This document shows positions 1 to 8,080 of a DNA stretch of 64,000 nt, piece by piece. The position numbers were made by a program, and so were the translations under genes. This DNA comes from Thermobifida fusca NBRC 14071 = JCM 3263. GTDB lineage: Bacteria; Actinomycetota; Actinomycetes; Streptosporangiales; Streptosporangiaceae. Every line of letters begins with the position of its first letter. Position 1 is the stretch's first letter. The notes beneath the pieces are model-generated. The model did no database searches and had not been told where the DNA came from. It worked only from the letters and a program-made list of their open reading frames with translations. The DNA lies in the NCBI RefSeq assembly GCF_001592045.1, contig NZ_BCWB01000021.1:1-64000 (forward strand), written 5' to 3'.

Positions 1-553
1 TGTCGGCGGGGGTGGGGGGTTCGCCGGGCAGGGGGGCGAGTTGGAGGGTGCCGGCAAGCTCGTGGTCTGCGCTGAGGCGGATGACGATGACGTTGTCGGC
101 GCGGGAGGCGAAGACGTCGTGGCGGATTCCGTTGGGGAGTTCTTCGCGGACGACGCCGGTGGTGTAGTCGCAGGTGCGGTGGATGGGTCCCCAGGCGGGG
201 GCGTCGGGGATGAAGGTGAGGGTGCCGGCTCCGGTGAGCGGGTCGATCCAGCGGGTGTGGGCGTAGCCGGGGTGTTCGGTTCGGGCGAGTTCGGTGACGT
301 GTTCGGCTGCGGCGCGGGGGCGTCCAGCGCGGATGAGGGAGCGGAGTTCGTCGAGGGCGGGGGCGGTGTGGGGGGCGGGCAGGGGTTCTTCGCGGGGCCA
401 GAACAGGCGTTCGTGGCTGAGGGTGAGGCGGATCTGGGTTTGCATGCTGTGGGCGAGGACGCCTTGGCGGCCGTTGCCGGTGATGAGGGCTTCTTCCCAG
501 GAGGCGGCGGGGAGGCGGGTGGCGGTGCCCTGCGTCGGGGTGGAGTAGGTCAT
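1..553 (-). CDS. GH95-like alpha-L-fucosidase, 3' part beyond window edge
   Basis: The N-terminal 184 residues of a minus-strand gene that runs off the left edge. It starts at an ATG (551-553) behind a GGAG ribosome site. The opening reads PAASWEEALITGNGRQGVLA, followed by LTLSHERLFWPREE. This is the family-95 N-terminal pattern: a Trp-x-x-Ala-Leu-x-x-Gly-Asn-Gly signature, then the LNHDxLW-like strand of the beta-sandwich domain. GH95 enzymes remove alpha-1,2-L-fucose (some L-galactose) from xyloglucan or other glycans. The catalytic domain is outside the window, so substrate cannot be judged. The codons are strongly GC3-biased. The gene is divergent from the GH42 beta-galactosidase with a 74-bp shared promoter region, suggesting joint control. 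No signal peptide is visible, so a cytoplasmic role on imported oligosaccharides is likely. Confidence 0.72.
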   Translation of the reverse strand, partial: MTYSTPTQGTATRLPAASWEEALITGNGRQGVLAHSMQTQIRLTLSHERLFWPREEPLPAPHTAPALDELRSLIRAGRPRAAAEHVTELARTEHPGYAHTRWIDPLTGAGTLTFIPDAPAWGPIHRTCDYTTGVVREELPNGIRHDVFASRADNVIVIRLSADHELAGTLQLAPLPGEPPTPAD

Positions 554-592
554 GGGGTTACTCCCTGGTGTGGGGTGGGCACAGTACCGTAT

Positions 593-606
593 TAGTTTGT
601 TTACTA
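593..606. promoter_or_regulatory. Candidate operator in the GH95/GH42 divergent promoter
   Basis: TAGTTTGTTTACTA is an imperfect inverted repeat (TAGT...ACTA) in the AT-rich 74-bp gap between the two start codons. It differs from both the CelR box and the CGAAANNTTTCG boxes found elsewhere in the window, so a separate regulator is implied. The match is short and only suggestive. Confidence 0.3.
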
Positions 607-627
607 GCCAAAATAAGGAGGGGTGGT

Positions 628-2619
628 ATGCCGAGTCCAGCGTCTCTGTGGTTCGGCGGCGACTACAACCCTGACCAGTGGCCGGAACCGGTCTGGGACG
701 AGGACATGCGGCTCATGCGGCAGGCCGGAGTCACCCTGGCCACGGTCGGCGTGTTCTCCTGGAGCCTGCTGGAACCCGAAGAAGACCGCTACACCTTCGA
801 CTGGCTGGACCGGGTCCTGGACCTGCTGCACGCCAACGGGATCAGTGCCTGCCTCGCCACCCCGACCGCGTCCCCGCCTCCGTGGTTCACCCTCGCCCAC
901 CCCGACGCTCTGCCGGTGACTGCCGACGGGGTGCGGCTGACCCACGGCAGCCGCGACACCTACGACGTGTGCGCCCCCGCCTACCGGGAGGCGTCTTTAC
1001 GCATCACCCGGGCGCTCGCGGAACGCTATGCCCACCACCCCGCGCTGGCGCTGTGGCATGTGCACAACGAGTACGGCACCCACACCTACGGGGAGCACGC
1101 TGCCCGCGCCTTCCGCACCTGGCTGCGCGGCCGCTACGGCAGCCTGGCCACGCTCAACGACGCGTGGACCACGGCGTTTTGGGGGCAGCGCTATTCGGAC
1201 TGGGAGCAGATCCACCCGCCGCGCGCCACCCAGTACCTGCCCAACCCGGCACACCTGTTGGACTTCCGCCGTTTCCTCTCCGACGCCATGCGCGGCCACT
1301 ACTGCGCCCAGCGCGACATCCTGCGGGCCGCCAACCCGGATGTCCCCGTCACCACCAACTTCGCGTTCGGCTCCTGGGTTCCGGTCGACCCGTGGCGGTG
1401 GGCTGCCGACCTGGATCTCGTAGCGGTTGACGTCTACCCGGACGCCACCGGGGAGGCTGCGGCCCACCAGCACGCGTTCGCCGCTGACCTGGCCCGCTCC
1501 TGGGGAGGGGGCCGGCCGTGGCTGCTCATGGAGCAGGCCACCGGCTATCTCGGGGCTCGGGTGCGGCCCAAAGCTCCCGGGGAGATCATCCGGCACAGTC
1601 TGAGCCACGTGGCCCGCGGCTCCCGGGGGGCGATGTTCTTCCAATGGCGGGCCTCCGTGGGCGGAGCCGAACAGTGGCATCCCGCGATGTTGCCGCACAC
1701 CGGCGCGGACTCCCCCGTCTTTGCGGAAGTGTGTGAGCTGGGAGCACTGTTGGGCCGCCTTGCGGAAGTCCAGGACACCCGGGTTGTGGAGGACGCGGCC
1801 GTGGTGTGGGATCCCGAGTCCTGGTGGGCGCTGCAGTCGCCGTCACTCCCCTCCCCCGACCTGGACTATCTCGCCGCAGTCCGGCAAGTGCACCGGGTGC
1901 TGTGGCGGCAGGGACGCACGGTCGCGTTCGTCTCCCCCCACTCCCCTATGCCGGATCTTCCCCTGCTCGTCGTGCCGCTGCTGTACTTGACCTCCGCGGC
2001 GACTGCGCGTTTCCTCGCCGACTATGCGGAGCAAGGCGGCATTCTCGTGGTCACCTACGGCAGTGGGACCGCAGACGAGCATGCGCGGGTGTGGCCTGGA
2101 GGCTACCCGGGGGCGCTCCGCGACCTGCTGGGAGTGCGTGCTCTGCAGCACTATCCGCTCGATCCGTCGGTCGACGCGGTCACGGTGTGCGGGGAGGACG
2201 GTGAATACTGGGGGCGGGCGCGCCGGTGGAGTGAAGAGCTCGACGTGGCCGACGCTAAGGTGGTAGCACGCTATGCGGACGGCCCGTTCGCGGGGCGTGC
2301 CGCGGTCACGCGGGTGGGGCGCGGCGCGGGACAGGCGTGGTACGTCTCCTGCGATCTGGAGGACGCTGGGTTGGGGAAGGTCCTGTCCCGCGCCGGCCTG
2401 TCCGGGGGCACCGCTACTCCCCCCGCGGTGGAAGTGGTACACCGGGATTCCCGGGACGAGCAGTGGGTGTTCGTGCTCAACCACGGCAACGGCCCGGTGA
2501 CAGGCGCCGACCTGGGGCTGGCTGTGGAGAGCCGCGAGGTGCTCTCCGGGGTTTCTGGAGCGGCGCTGGTCGTCCCCGCGGGAGGAGTGGCGGTGCTGCG
2601 GGGGCCGCGTCGGCCGTGA
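628..2619 (+). CDS. GH42 beta-galactosidase
   Basis: 663-residue glycoside hydrolase family 42 enzyme that hydrolyses terminal beta-D-galactosides. The start ATG at 628 is chosen because AAGGAGG lies 6 nt upstream; an upstream in-frame ATG at 568 has no ribosome site. The opening FGGDYNPDQWPEPVWDEDMRLM is the family hallmark. The acid/base Glu is about residue 148 in HVHNEYGTH, and the nucleophile Glu is about residue 302 in LLMEQATGYL. The C-terminal part holds the glutamine-amidotransferase-like trimerisation domain and a small beta domain. There is no signal peptide, so it is cytoplasmic. The divergent GH95 partner suggests removal of Fuc-Gal side chains from imported xyloglucan or arabinogalactan fragments; this is inference. 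A strong hairpin begins inside the last codons. Confidence 0.93.
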   Translation: MPSPASLWFGGDYNPDQWPEPVWDEDMRLMRQAGVTLATVGVFSWSLLEPEEDRYTFDWLDRVLDLLHANGISACLATPTASPPPWFTLAHPDALPVTADGVRLTHGSRDTYDVCAPAYREASLRITRALAERYAHHPALALWHVHNEYGTHTYGEHAARAFRTWLRGRYGSLATLNDAWTTAFWGQRYSDWEQIHPPRATQYLPNPAHLLDFRRFLSDAMRGHYCAQRDILRAANPDVPVTTNFAFGSWVPVDPWRWAADLDLVAVDVYPDATGEAAAHQHAFAADLARSWGGGRPWLLMEQATGYLGARVRPKAPGEIIRHSLSHVARGSRGAMFFQWRASVGGAEQWHPAMLPHTGADSPVFAEVCELGALLGRLAEVQDTRVVEDAAVVWDPESWWALQSPSLPSPDLDYLAAVRQVHRVLWRQGRTVAFVSPHSPMPDLPLLVVPLLYLTSAATARFLADYAEQGGILVVTYGSGTADEHARVWPGGYPGALRDLLGVRALQHYPLDPSVDAVTVCGEDGEYWGRARRWSEELDVADAKVVARYADGPFAGRAAVTRVGRGAGQAWYVSCDLEDAGLGKVLSRAGLSGGTATPPAVEVVHRDSRDEQWVFVLNHGNGPVTGADLGLAVESREVLSGVSGAALVVPAGGVAVLRGPRRP

Positions 2620-2655
2620 CCCGGAGGGGAAGGCCGCGGCCGACGCGGCTTTCTC
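2604..2655 (+). terminator. Intrinsic terminator of the GH42 gene
   Basis: A perfect 12-bp stem (GCCGCGTCGGCC at 2604-2615, complement at 2638-2649) is followed by TTTCTCG. It overlaps the GH42 stop codon. Confidence 0.65.
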
Positions 2656-2846
2656 GTATGGCCTTGGGAGGATGAAGGCCATGCGAGGGGTGGAGGACTG
2701 CCCTCACACCAGTGCGGCGAGGGGTCGGCGCGGCCGGGAGGAGGAAACCGCGCCGACCCTCACCTTCGTGCCCCGGCCGGGAGGGAAGCCGGGGTTTCTT
2801 GGCGGGGAGCACAGTGAGGGCTGGTCCGGGTTGCCGTCCGTGGGCC

Positions 2847-2988
2847 GCGTCGGCCGCGGCGAGCCACGGCCGACGCTCTCCCGTTCCCGGGAGGGGGACC
2901 GGGGGTGTGGGAGGGACCACGGACGGTCCGGCCCGGCACGCCACGAGTGGCGTGCCGGCCCCCGGCCTCAGGAGGGGGACTGAGGCCG
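2847..2988. repeat. Three successive hairpins between convergent GH42 and GH43 genes
   Basis: Three perfect stems occur in about 140 bp. GCGTCGGCCG pairs 2847-2856 with 2867-2876. CCGGCACGCCA pairs 2933-2943 with 2948-2958 around a CGAG tetraloop. CGGCCTCA pairs 2963-2970 with 2981-2988 and includes the GH43 stop codon. They probably stop convergent transcription. The remaining part of the 348-bp gap (2620-2967) shows no coding signal. Confidence 0.55.
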
Positions 2989-4620
2989 GTAGGTGCAGAA
3001 GTCGAAGTCGGCAGGGAGCCCTGCCCCGGTCATGTCGTGGGCCCACAGGCCGAGGAACGCCCCCGTGAAACCCCACATGATGGGGTCGTTGCCGAACCGT
3101 TCCTCGGCGTACTCGTCGGACAGGATGCTCATGTCCAGACGCACCCCCATGTCAGCCCACGTGCTGCCGTCGGAGGAGACGGCGAAGCGCAGGTCGTTCC
3201 GGTCGATTTCGGCGCGCAGGAAGACCTTCGGCCAGCCGGTGACGCTGATCCGCCGTCCCACTTCGCGGATGATGCCGCGGTCGCTGGTGAGCACGCCCGC
3301 GAACACGCCGCCCCGGTCGTCGCGGTTGATCCGCAGGTAGTGCCATTGGCGGGTGTTGTAGTAGGCGGTGATGCCTGCCATCTGCCGGAAGTCTTCCGGC
3401 TTGAACTCCAGGCAGGCTTCGAAGATGCAGGCGCGGTGCTGCAGTCGGCGTGCCACCAGGCTGGGCTCGTGCAGGCCAGCAGGCGACTGCCCGCCGCGGA
3501 TCCGCAGGTAGCCGGGCCGTTCGGTGAGGGAGACCCAGGAGGAGTCGAAAGGCCGGCGCAGCGTGCTCCACTCGGGCCGCGGCGTGGGGTCGTCGAAGTG
3601 GTCGGTCTCCGACGGCTGCGGCCACGGGTGCGGGGCCAGGCCGCGCGGTCCCGGCACTTCCAGCAGCGGTTCCGCGTTGCGGACGCGGGGCCACCCGTCT
3701 GAAGACCATTCGATCTTCTGCAACGCGGTCTCCCGACCGAGGACGCACCGGCCGCTGGGCGGCATCGGGCGTCCGGTCAGGTGCGCGAAATACCATTCGC
3801 CGTGCTGGGTTTCGACCATGCTCGCGTGCCCGGCCTTCTGCAGCGGCGCTTCGGGAACGTGCCGCGAGGTGAGGGCTGGCCCGGCCGGGTCGACCTCGTA
3901 GGGTCCGGTGACCGAGCGGGAGCGGGCCACGGTGACCTGGTGCTCCCACTGGGTGCCGCCTTCGGCGGTGACCAGGTAGTACCAGCCGTCGCGCTTGTAG
4001 ATGTGGGGCGCCTCGGTCACGCCGGCTTCGGTGCCGGTGAAGATGATCACCGGTTCACCGACGAGTTTCATGTCGCGCACCGAGAACTCTTGGGCGACGA
4101 TGCCACCGAACGCGTCCCGTCCCGGCCGCCAGTCCATGGAGGTGCTGAGCAGCCAGCTCCGTCCGTCGTCGTCGTGGAACAGCGACGGGTCGAAGCCGAG
4201 GGAGTGGAGCGGCACCGGGTCGGACCAGGGGCCGGTGATGTCGGGAGCGGTGGTGACGTAGTTGGGCGCGTCCCAGAAGTTGCCGCTGTAGCTTGCGACG
4301 TTCGTGAAGACGAGGAAGAACAGTCCGTCCCGGTAGGACAGGGCGGGTGCCCACACCCCTGCGCCGTCCCGCCGTCCAGCCAGGTCCAGCAGTCGAGTCT
4401 CGGTGAGTGCACCGCCCAGGGGGCGCCAGTGCACCAAGTCCCGGGAATGGTGCAGGGTCACTCCGGGATACCACTCGAATGTGGAGGTCGCCATGTAGTA
4501 GTCGTCGCCCACTCGCAGGATGGAAGGGTCGGGGTAGAAGCCGGTGAGTACCGGGTTGCGAATCGTGCCCGCCCTCGGTTCCTCACGAGACGGGGAGGAC
4601 GTGACTTGGGGAGACGTCAT
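2968..4620 (-). CDS. GH43 beta-xylosidase (family 43, C-terminal beta-sandwich type)
   Basis: 550-residue intracellular beta-xylosidase/alpha-arabinofuranosidase-type enzyme. The five-blade propeller spans about residues 20-330. The catalytic base is Asp31 in FYPDPSILRVGDDYY, the pKa-modulating Asp is Asp144 in LGFDPSLFHDDDG, and the general acid is Glu203 in VTEAPHIYKRDGWYYL. Residues about 350-545 form the C-terminal beta-sandwich typical of beta-xylosidases that release xylose from xylo-oligosaccharides. The start ATG at 4620 has AAAGG 6 nt upstream. No signal peptide. It is the last gene of the ABC-importer operon, 56 nt after the MalG-type permease, so it should hydrolyse the imported xylo-oligosaccharides. 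From memory it corresponds to the characterised T. fusca Xyl43; the identity is not checked here. Confidence 0.93.
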   Translation of the reverse strand: MTSPQVTSSPSREEPRAGTIRNPVLTGFYPDPSILRVGDDYYMATSTFEWYPGVTLHHSRDLVHWRPLGGALTETRLLDLAGRRDGAGVWAPALSYRDGLFFLVFTNVASYSGNFWDAPNYVTTAPDITGPWSDPVPLHSLGFDPSLFHDDDGRSWLLSTSMDWRPGRDAFGGIVAQEFSVRDMKLVGEPVIIFTGTEAGVTEAPHIYKRDGWYYLVTAEGGTQWEHQVTVARSRSVTGPYEVDPAGPALTSRHVPEAPLQKAGHASMVETQHGEWYFAHLTGRPMPPSGRCVLGRETALQKIEWSSDGWPRVRNAEPLLEVPGPRGLAPHPWPQPSETDHFDDPTPRPEWSTLRRPFDSSWVSLTERPGYLRIRGGQSPAGLHEPSLVARRLQHRACIFEACLEFKPEDFRQMAGITAYYNTRQWHYLRINRDDRGGVFAGVLTSDRGIIREVGRRISVTGWPKVFLRAEIDRNDLRFAVSSDGSTWADMGVRLDMSILSDEYAEERFGNDPIMWGFTGAFLGLWAHDMTGAGLPADFDFCTYRPQSPS

Positions 4621-4676
4621 GACTGCCTTTCTGGCTCGGGCCGGAGTCTCCGGCAGACGCGAGGGTCAGTGGTGGC

Positions 4677-5591
4677 TTATTTGCCGATGCCGGCGGCCAG
4701 ACCACTGAGCAGTTGTCTTCGACCGAACAGGTAGAGGGCCAGCACGGGGAGCGCCGACAGCACCACGGCCGCCATGAGGCCGGGGACGTCGGTGCCGTAC
4801 TGGGTCTGGAACTCCCACAGGCCCAGGGGGAGTACTCGGGTGTCCATGCTCTGGGTCAGCACGAGGGGGAACAGGAAGTTGTTCCAGGCGTTGAGACCCA
4901 CGAAGATCGTCACGGTGACCACCCCGGAGCGGGACAGGGGCAACACCAGGTTCCAGAAGATCTGGAAGTTGCTTGCACCGTCCAGGGACATGGCCTCGTA
5001 CAGCGAACTGGGGACATCCCGCAGCGAGCTGGTGAGGACGACGATGGACACGGGCAGCGCGAACGCGGCGGTCGGCAGGATGACCGCGGTGAGCGAGTCG
5101 TAGAGGTGCAGCCGGGTGATGAGCAGGTAGATCGGGATGATCACTGCCTGGGCGGGGACGGCGAGTCCCAGCAGGAACAGGGTGAACCCGATGCGGACCA
5201 CGCGGCTCTTGCTGCGCACGATGGCGAAAGCGGCAGGCAGGGCCACAGCGAGGACCAGGATGATCGCGCCGAACGCCACGATGAGGCTGTTGGTGAGGAA
5301 TTTAAGGAACCCCACCTCGAAGGCGCGCCGGTAGGCGTCGAGCGTGATCTCTTCGGGGATCGACAGTGGTCCAGCGCTGAGGTAGTCGCCGGAGCCGCGC
5401 AGGCTCGTAGCGATGAGGAAGTACAGCGGGACCACGACGAGGACCAGCCAGATGGCCGCGCCGATGCCGGCACCGTAGGCGGGACGGCTCACTCTCCTGC
5501 TGCCGGCGCGCGCCGCAGAGCGCTTGGCGGAGCGGGCAGGCGTGACCGATTCTGCCTGCTCTCCCGCGGGGCGGGCGGTGATGGTCGACAT
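4677..5591 (-). CDS. Sugar ABC transporter permease, MalG type
   Basis: 304-residue inner-membrane permease of the carbohydrate-uptake-1 family. After a 25-30 residue basic cytoplasmic tail come six hydrophobic segments. The EAA loop that docks the ATPase reads YEAMSLDGASNFQIFWNLVLP. The ATG at 5591 follows AAGGAG and lies 2 nt after the MalF-type stop, so the two are translated together. No ATPase gene is in the operon. As is usual for actinobacterial CUT1 importers, a shared MsiK-type ATPase encoded elsewhere probably energises it. Context (GH43, LacI) points to xylobiose or xylo-oligosaccharides. Confidence 0.92.
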   Translation of the reverse strand: MSTITARPAGEQAESVTPARSAKRSAARAGSRRVSRPAYGAGIGAAIWLVLVVVPLYFLIATSLRGSGDYLSAGPLSIPEEITLDAYRRAFEVGFLKFLTNSLIVAFGAIILVLAVALPAAFAIVRSKSRVVRIGFTLFLLGLAVPAQAVIIPIYLLITRLHLYDSLTAVILPTAAFALPVSIVVLTSSLRDVPSSLYEAMSLDGASNFQIFWNLVLPLSRSGVVTVTIFVGLNAWNNFLFPLVLTQSMDTRVLPLGLWEFQTQYGTDVPGLMAAVVLSALPVLALYLFGRRQLLSGLAAGIGK

Positions 5592-5593
5592 CG

Positions 5594-6484
5594 TCAGACT
5601 CCTTCTCGCTCGCTGGTCATCTGCGAGTAGCCGCTGACCCGCACCACCAGCAGCGACAATCCGGTACCGACCGCGACCAGCAGGACCGCGATGGCGCTGG
5701 CGTAGCCCATTTCGAAGGCGGAGAAGCCCTTGAGGTACATGTGCAGCGGCAGGATGCGGGTGGCTGTGCCGGGACCGCCTCCAGTCAGCAGCAGCACGGT
5801 CTCGAAGTAGGTCATGGACCCGACGATCATGAGCACTGAGGAGGCGATGATGGTGTGCCGCAGTTGCGGCACGGTGATGCGCCAGAAGCGCTGCAGCGGG
5901 CTGGCTCCGTCGATTTCGGCTGCCTCATACAGCGACGCGGGGATCTGCTTGGCGGCCGCCTGGTAGAGCAGCATGTGGAAGGGGAGGAACTGCCAGAGGA
6001 GGACGAACACGATCGCCCACAGCGCCAGGTCGGGGTCGCCCAGCACGTTGGCGCTCAGTCCGGTCAGTTCCGACCATTGGGCGGGGAGCCCGAAGGTGGG
6101 GTCCAGCAGGGCCTGCCAGATCAGCGCGATCGCAGCGGTGGACAGCAGCAGCGGGAGGAAGAAGATGGTGCTGACCACGGCGCGGATGCGCTGAGGGCCG
6201 GCTGCCCACGCCCCGAACGCCAGGGCGAGCGGGGTCTGGGTGGCCCAGGTCAGGACGGTCAGGGTCAGCGTGATCATCAGGCCGGAGCCGACGAGTTTGT
6301 CGGACGGCAGCGTCCGCCAGTTGTGCAGTCCGGCCCACTCGGGGTTGCCGAGCCCGTCCCACGTGGTGAAGCTGAGCCCCGCCACGATGACGATCGGGGC
6401 AAGTCCGAAGATCCCGAAGAAGATAAGGGCGGGAGCGGCCCAGAGGGCTCCGGGCCGCTGCACTCGGGTGGTAGCCGAGGTCAC
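5594..6484 (-). CDS. Sugar ABC transporter permease, MalF type
   Basis: 296-residue CUT1 permease with six predicted membrane segments and the EAA loop YEAAEIDGASPLQRFWRITVPQL near residue 190. It starts with GTG at 6484, overlapping the stop of the binding-protein gene by four bases (GTGA), so translation is coupled. It pairs with the MalG-type permease immediately downstream to form the transmembrane channel. Confidence 0.92.
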   Translation of the reverse strand: MTSATTRVQRPGALWAAPALIFFGIFGLAPIVIVAGLSFTTWDGLGNPEWAGLHNWRTLPSDKLVGSGLMITLTLTVLTWATQTPLALAFGAWAAGPQRIRAVVSTIFFLPLLLSTAAIALIWQALLDPTFGLPAQWSELTGLSANVLGDPDLALWAIVFVLLWQFLPFHMLLYQAAAKQIPASLYEAAEIDGASPLQRFWRITVPQLRHTIIASSVLMIVGSMTYFETVLLLTGGGPGTATRILPLHMYLKGFSAFEMGYASAIAVLLVAVGTGLSLLVVRVSGYSQMTSEREGV

Positions 6485-7785
6485 TGGGTGGCCTCCATGG
6501 CCTCAGCGAACTCTTCAGGAGTCATGTCACCCAGGAAGACCAACTGCAGGTTGGTCAGCATCGTCTCGGCCGCCGCCGGCGGGATCGCCTGGTCCCAGGA
6601 CTGGGTGAAGCTGGGCGCCTCGGCGACGAGCTGGTAGGTGAAGGTGGTGAACTCGGAGTGCTCGGTCTCGGCGAGCTTGTCTTCGATGCCGGCGACCGCG
6701 GGCACGTGGCCGATCTCGATGAGGTCCTCGACGTAGGCGTCGGAGGCCATGGTCTCGACGAGGAAGTCAATCGCCTCGTCCACGTTGTCGCTGTCCGAGT
6801 TCACGGAGAAGTAGTTGCTGGGGTTGCCGACGATCGCGGCGGGGTCACCCTTGCCGTCTTCCAGGGCGGGGAAGGCGATGAAGCCGAGGTTTCCGTCGGC
6901 CAGGAAGTCGGGGTTGTGCTCCTGCTGGTTGGAGATCTCCCAGGTACCCATCAGGTACATGGCACCCTTGCCGCTGGCGAGCACGGTGGAGGCGCTGCCG
7001 TTGTCGGAGGTGAGGGAGGAGAAGTTGTCACCGAAGGCGCCGCGCTCCACCAGGTCCTGGCACATTTCGAGGGCCTTGATGATGGCCGGGTCCTTCCAGG
7101 CGCCTTCCTTGCCTTCGGCGATGGCCTGGAACACTTCGGCACCGCCGATGCGGTCCGTGAGGTACTCCAGCCACATCAGCTCGGTCCACGCCTGGGCACC
7201 GGGCAGGACGATGGGGGTGATGCCTTCCTTCTTGAAGGTGTCGACCAGGTCGAGCAGCTCGCTGTAGGTGGTGGGCGGTTCGACGCCGACTTCCTTGAAG
7301 ACCTTCTTGTTGTAGAAGAGCACCACCGGCAGCACGCCCTGCATCGGAACGCCGTAGTAGCTGCCGTCGATCTTGGCCACGTCCAGGACGCTGGGCAGGA
7401 AGGCGTCGCGGAACTCGGGGTTGGCCTCCATCGCCTCGGTCAGGTCAACCACCTGGTTGGCCTTGACGTACTGGGCGAGGTTTCCACCACCCCAGTTGAA
7501 GAAGACGTCGGGAGACTCGGGCGAGCCGAGCGCCACCTGGATGCGCTGCTTGTAAGCGTCGTTGACGTAGGTGACGAGCTCGCCGTCGATTCCGGCGTTC
7601 TTGCTGTAGGTGTCGATGGCGCTCTGCACGACCTCGTTGACCGAGGCGTCCTCGACCATCCACACTTCGACTCCGGCCTTGTCGCTATCAGCGCCGGGTC
7701 CGGAGGTCCCGCACGCGGTCGTGAGGCCGAGCGCGAGCGCCGCCAGGGCGCTGCCGAGCATGTGGGTCCGGGTTATGCGTCTCAT
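6481..7785 (-). CDS. Sugar ABC transporter substrate-binding lipoprotein
   Basis: 434-residue family-1 extracellular solute-binding protein. A short signal peptide ends at lipobox LTTAC with Cys25, so it is anchored to the outer face of the membrane. The body has the usual hallmarks (VALGSPESPDVFFNWGGGN, YYGVPMQGVLPVVLFYNKKVF, and MYLMGTWEIS). It is the first gene of the importer operon, preceded by a 295-bp region shared with the divergent LacI gene. The operon order (binding protein, two permeases, beta-xylosidase, divergent regulator) is like bxlEFGA/bxlR of Streptomyces, known to take up xylobiose. Substrate assignment here is by that analogy. Confidence 0.92.
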   Translation of the reverse strand: MRRITRTHMLGSALAALALGLTTACGTSGPGADSDKAGVEVWMVEDASVNEVVQSAIDTYSKNAGIDGELVTYVNDAYKQRIQVALGSPESPDVFFNWGGGNLAQYVKANQVVDLTEAMEANPEFRDAFLPSVLDVAKIDGSYYGVPMQGVLPVVLFYNKKVFKEVGVEPPTTYSELLDLVDTFKKEGITPIVLPGAQAWTELMWLEYLTDRIGGAEVFQAIAEGKEGAWKDPAIIKALEMCQDLVERGAFGDNFSSLTSDNGSASTVLASGKGAMYLMGTWEISNQQEHNPDFLADGNLGFIAFPALEDGKGDPAAIVGNPSNYFSVNSDSDNVDEAIDFLVETMASDAYVEDLIEIGHVPAVAGIEDKLAETEHSEFTTFTYQLVAEAPSFTQSWDQAIPPAAAETMLTNLQLVFLGDMTPEEFAEAMEATQ

Positions 7786-7844
7786 GAACGGGACACCGTC
7801 CTCGGGTTAGTTTCAGGGGGATTTCGACGACAGCAGCCGAACTC

Positions 7845-7856
7845 CGAAATTTTTCG
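7845..7856. promoter_or_regulatory. Operator box CGAAANNTTTCG, importer side
   Basis: A perfect 12-bp inverted repeat with arms CGAAA/TTTCG and spacer TT, 60 bp upstream of the binding-protein start codon. An imperfect copy follows at about 7857-7868. The Streptomyces xylobiose regulator BxlR is reported to bind CGAA-N-TTCG, so the divergent LacI protein is the likely binder. Confidence 0.65.
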
Positions 7857-8009
7857 AGAGTTTTCGGGATAAAGACGCTAGGTGTGTCGAAAATCTCCGT
7901 CAACCCCCCAGACGTCTCATTCAGGTAACAGCACTCACATCCCTGAGAGAGCCCCCAGCTCAGACGAGTACGATCTGCTACAGAGAAGGACAAAGCTCCA
8001 CACTCCACC

Positions 8010-8035
8010 CCGAAAGATTTGTCGAAACCTTTCGG
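8010..8035. promoter_or_regulatory. Operator box CGAAANNTTTCG, lacI side, nested in a wider repeat
   Basis: The perfect box (8023-8034, spacer CC) lies about 46 bp upstream of the LacI start, suggesting autorepression. Its right arm also pairs with a second left arm CCGAAAG at 8010, giving two overlapping inverted repeats that share one half-site. Confidence 0.6.
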
Positions 8036-8080
8036 TCTAGGATGGTGGGGTAACCGCGTTCCACTGCCCTGAGGAGGCCC

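Noticed and set aside
41-595. Plus-strand Gly/Val-rich open frame at the left edge
   Set aside because: Antisense of the GH95 gene; composition reflects GC-rich antisense codons and no ribosome site is present.
6658-7872. Long plus-strand frame opposite the sugar-binding protein
   Set aside because: Mirror frame of a high-GC gene; the minus-strand frame has lipobox and family motifs.
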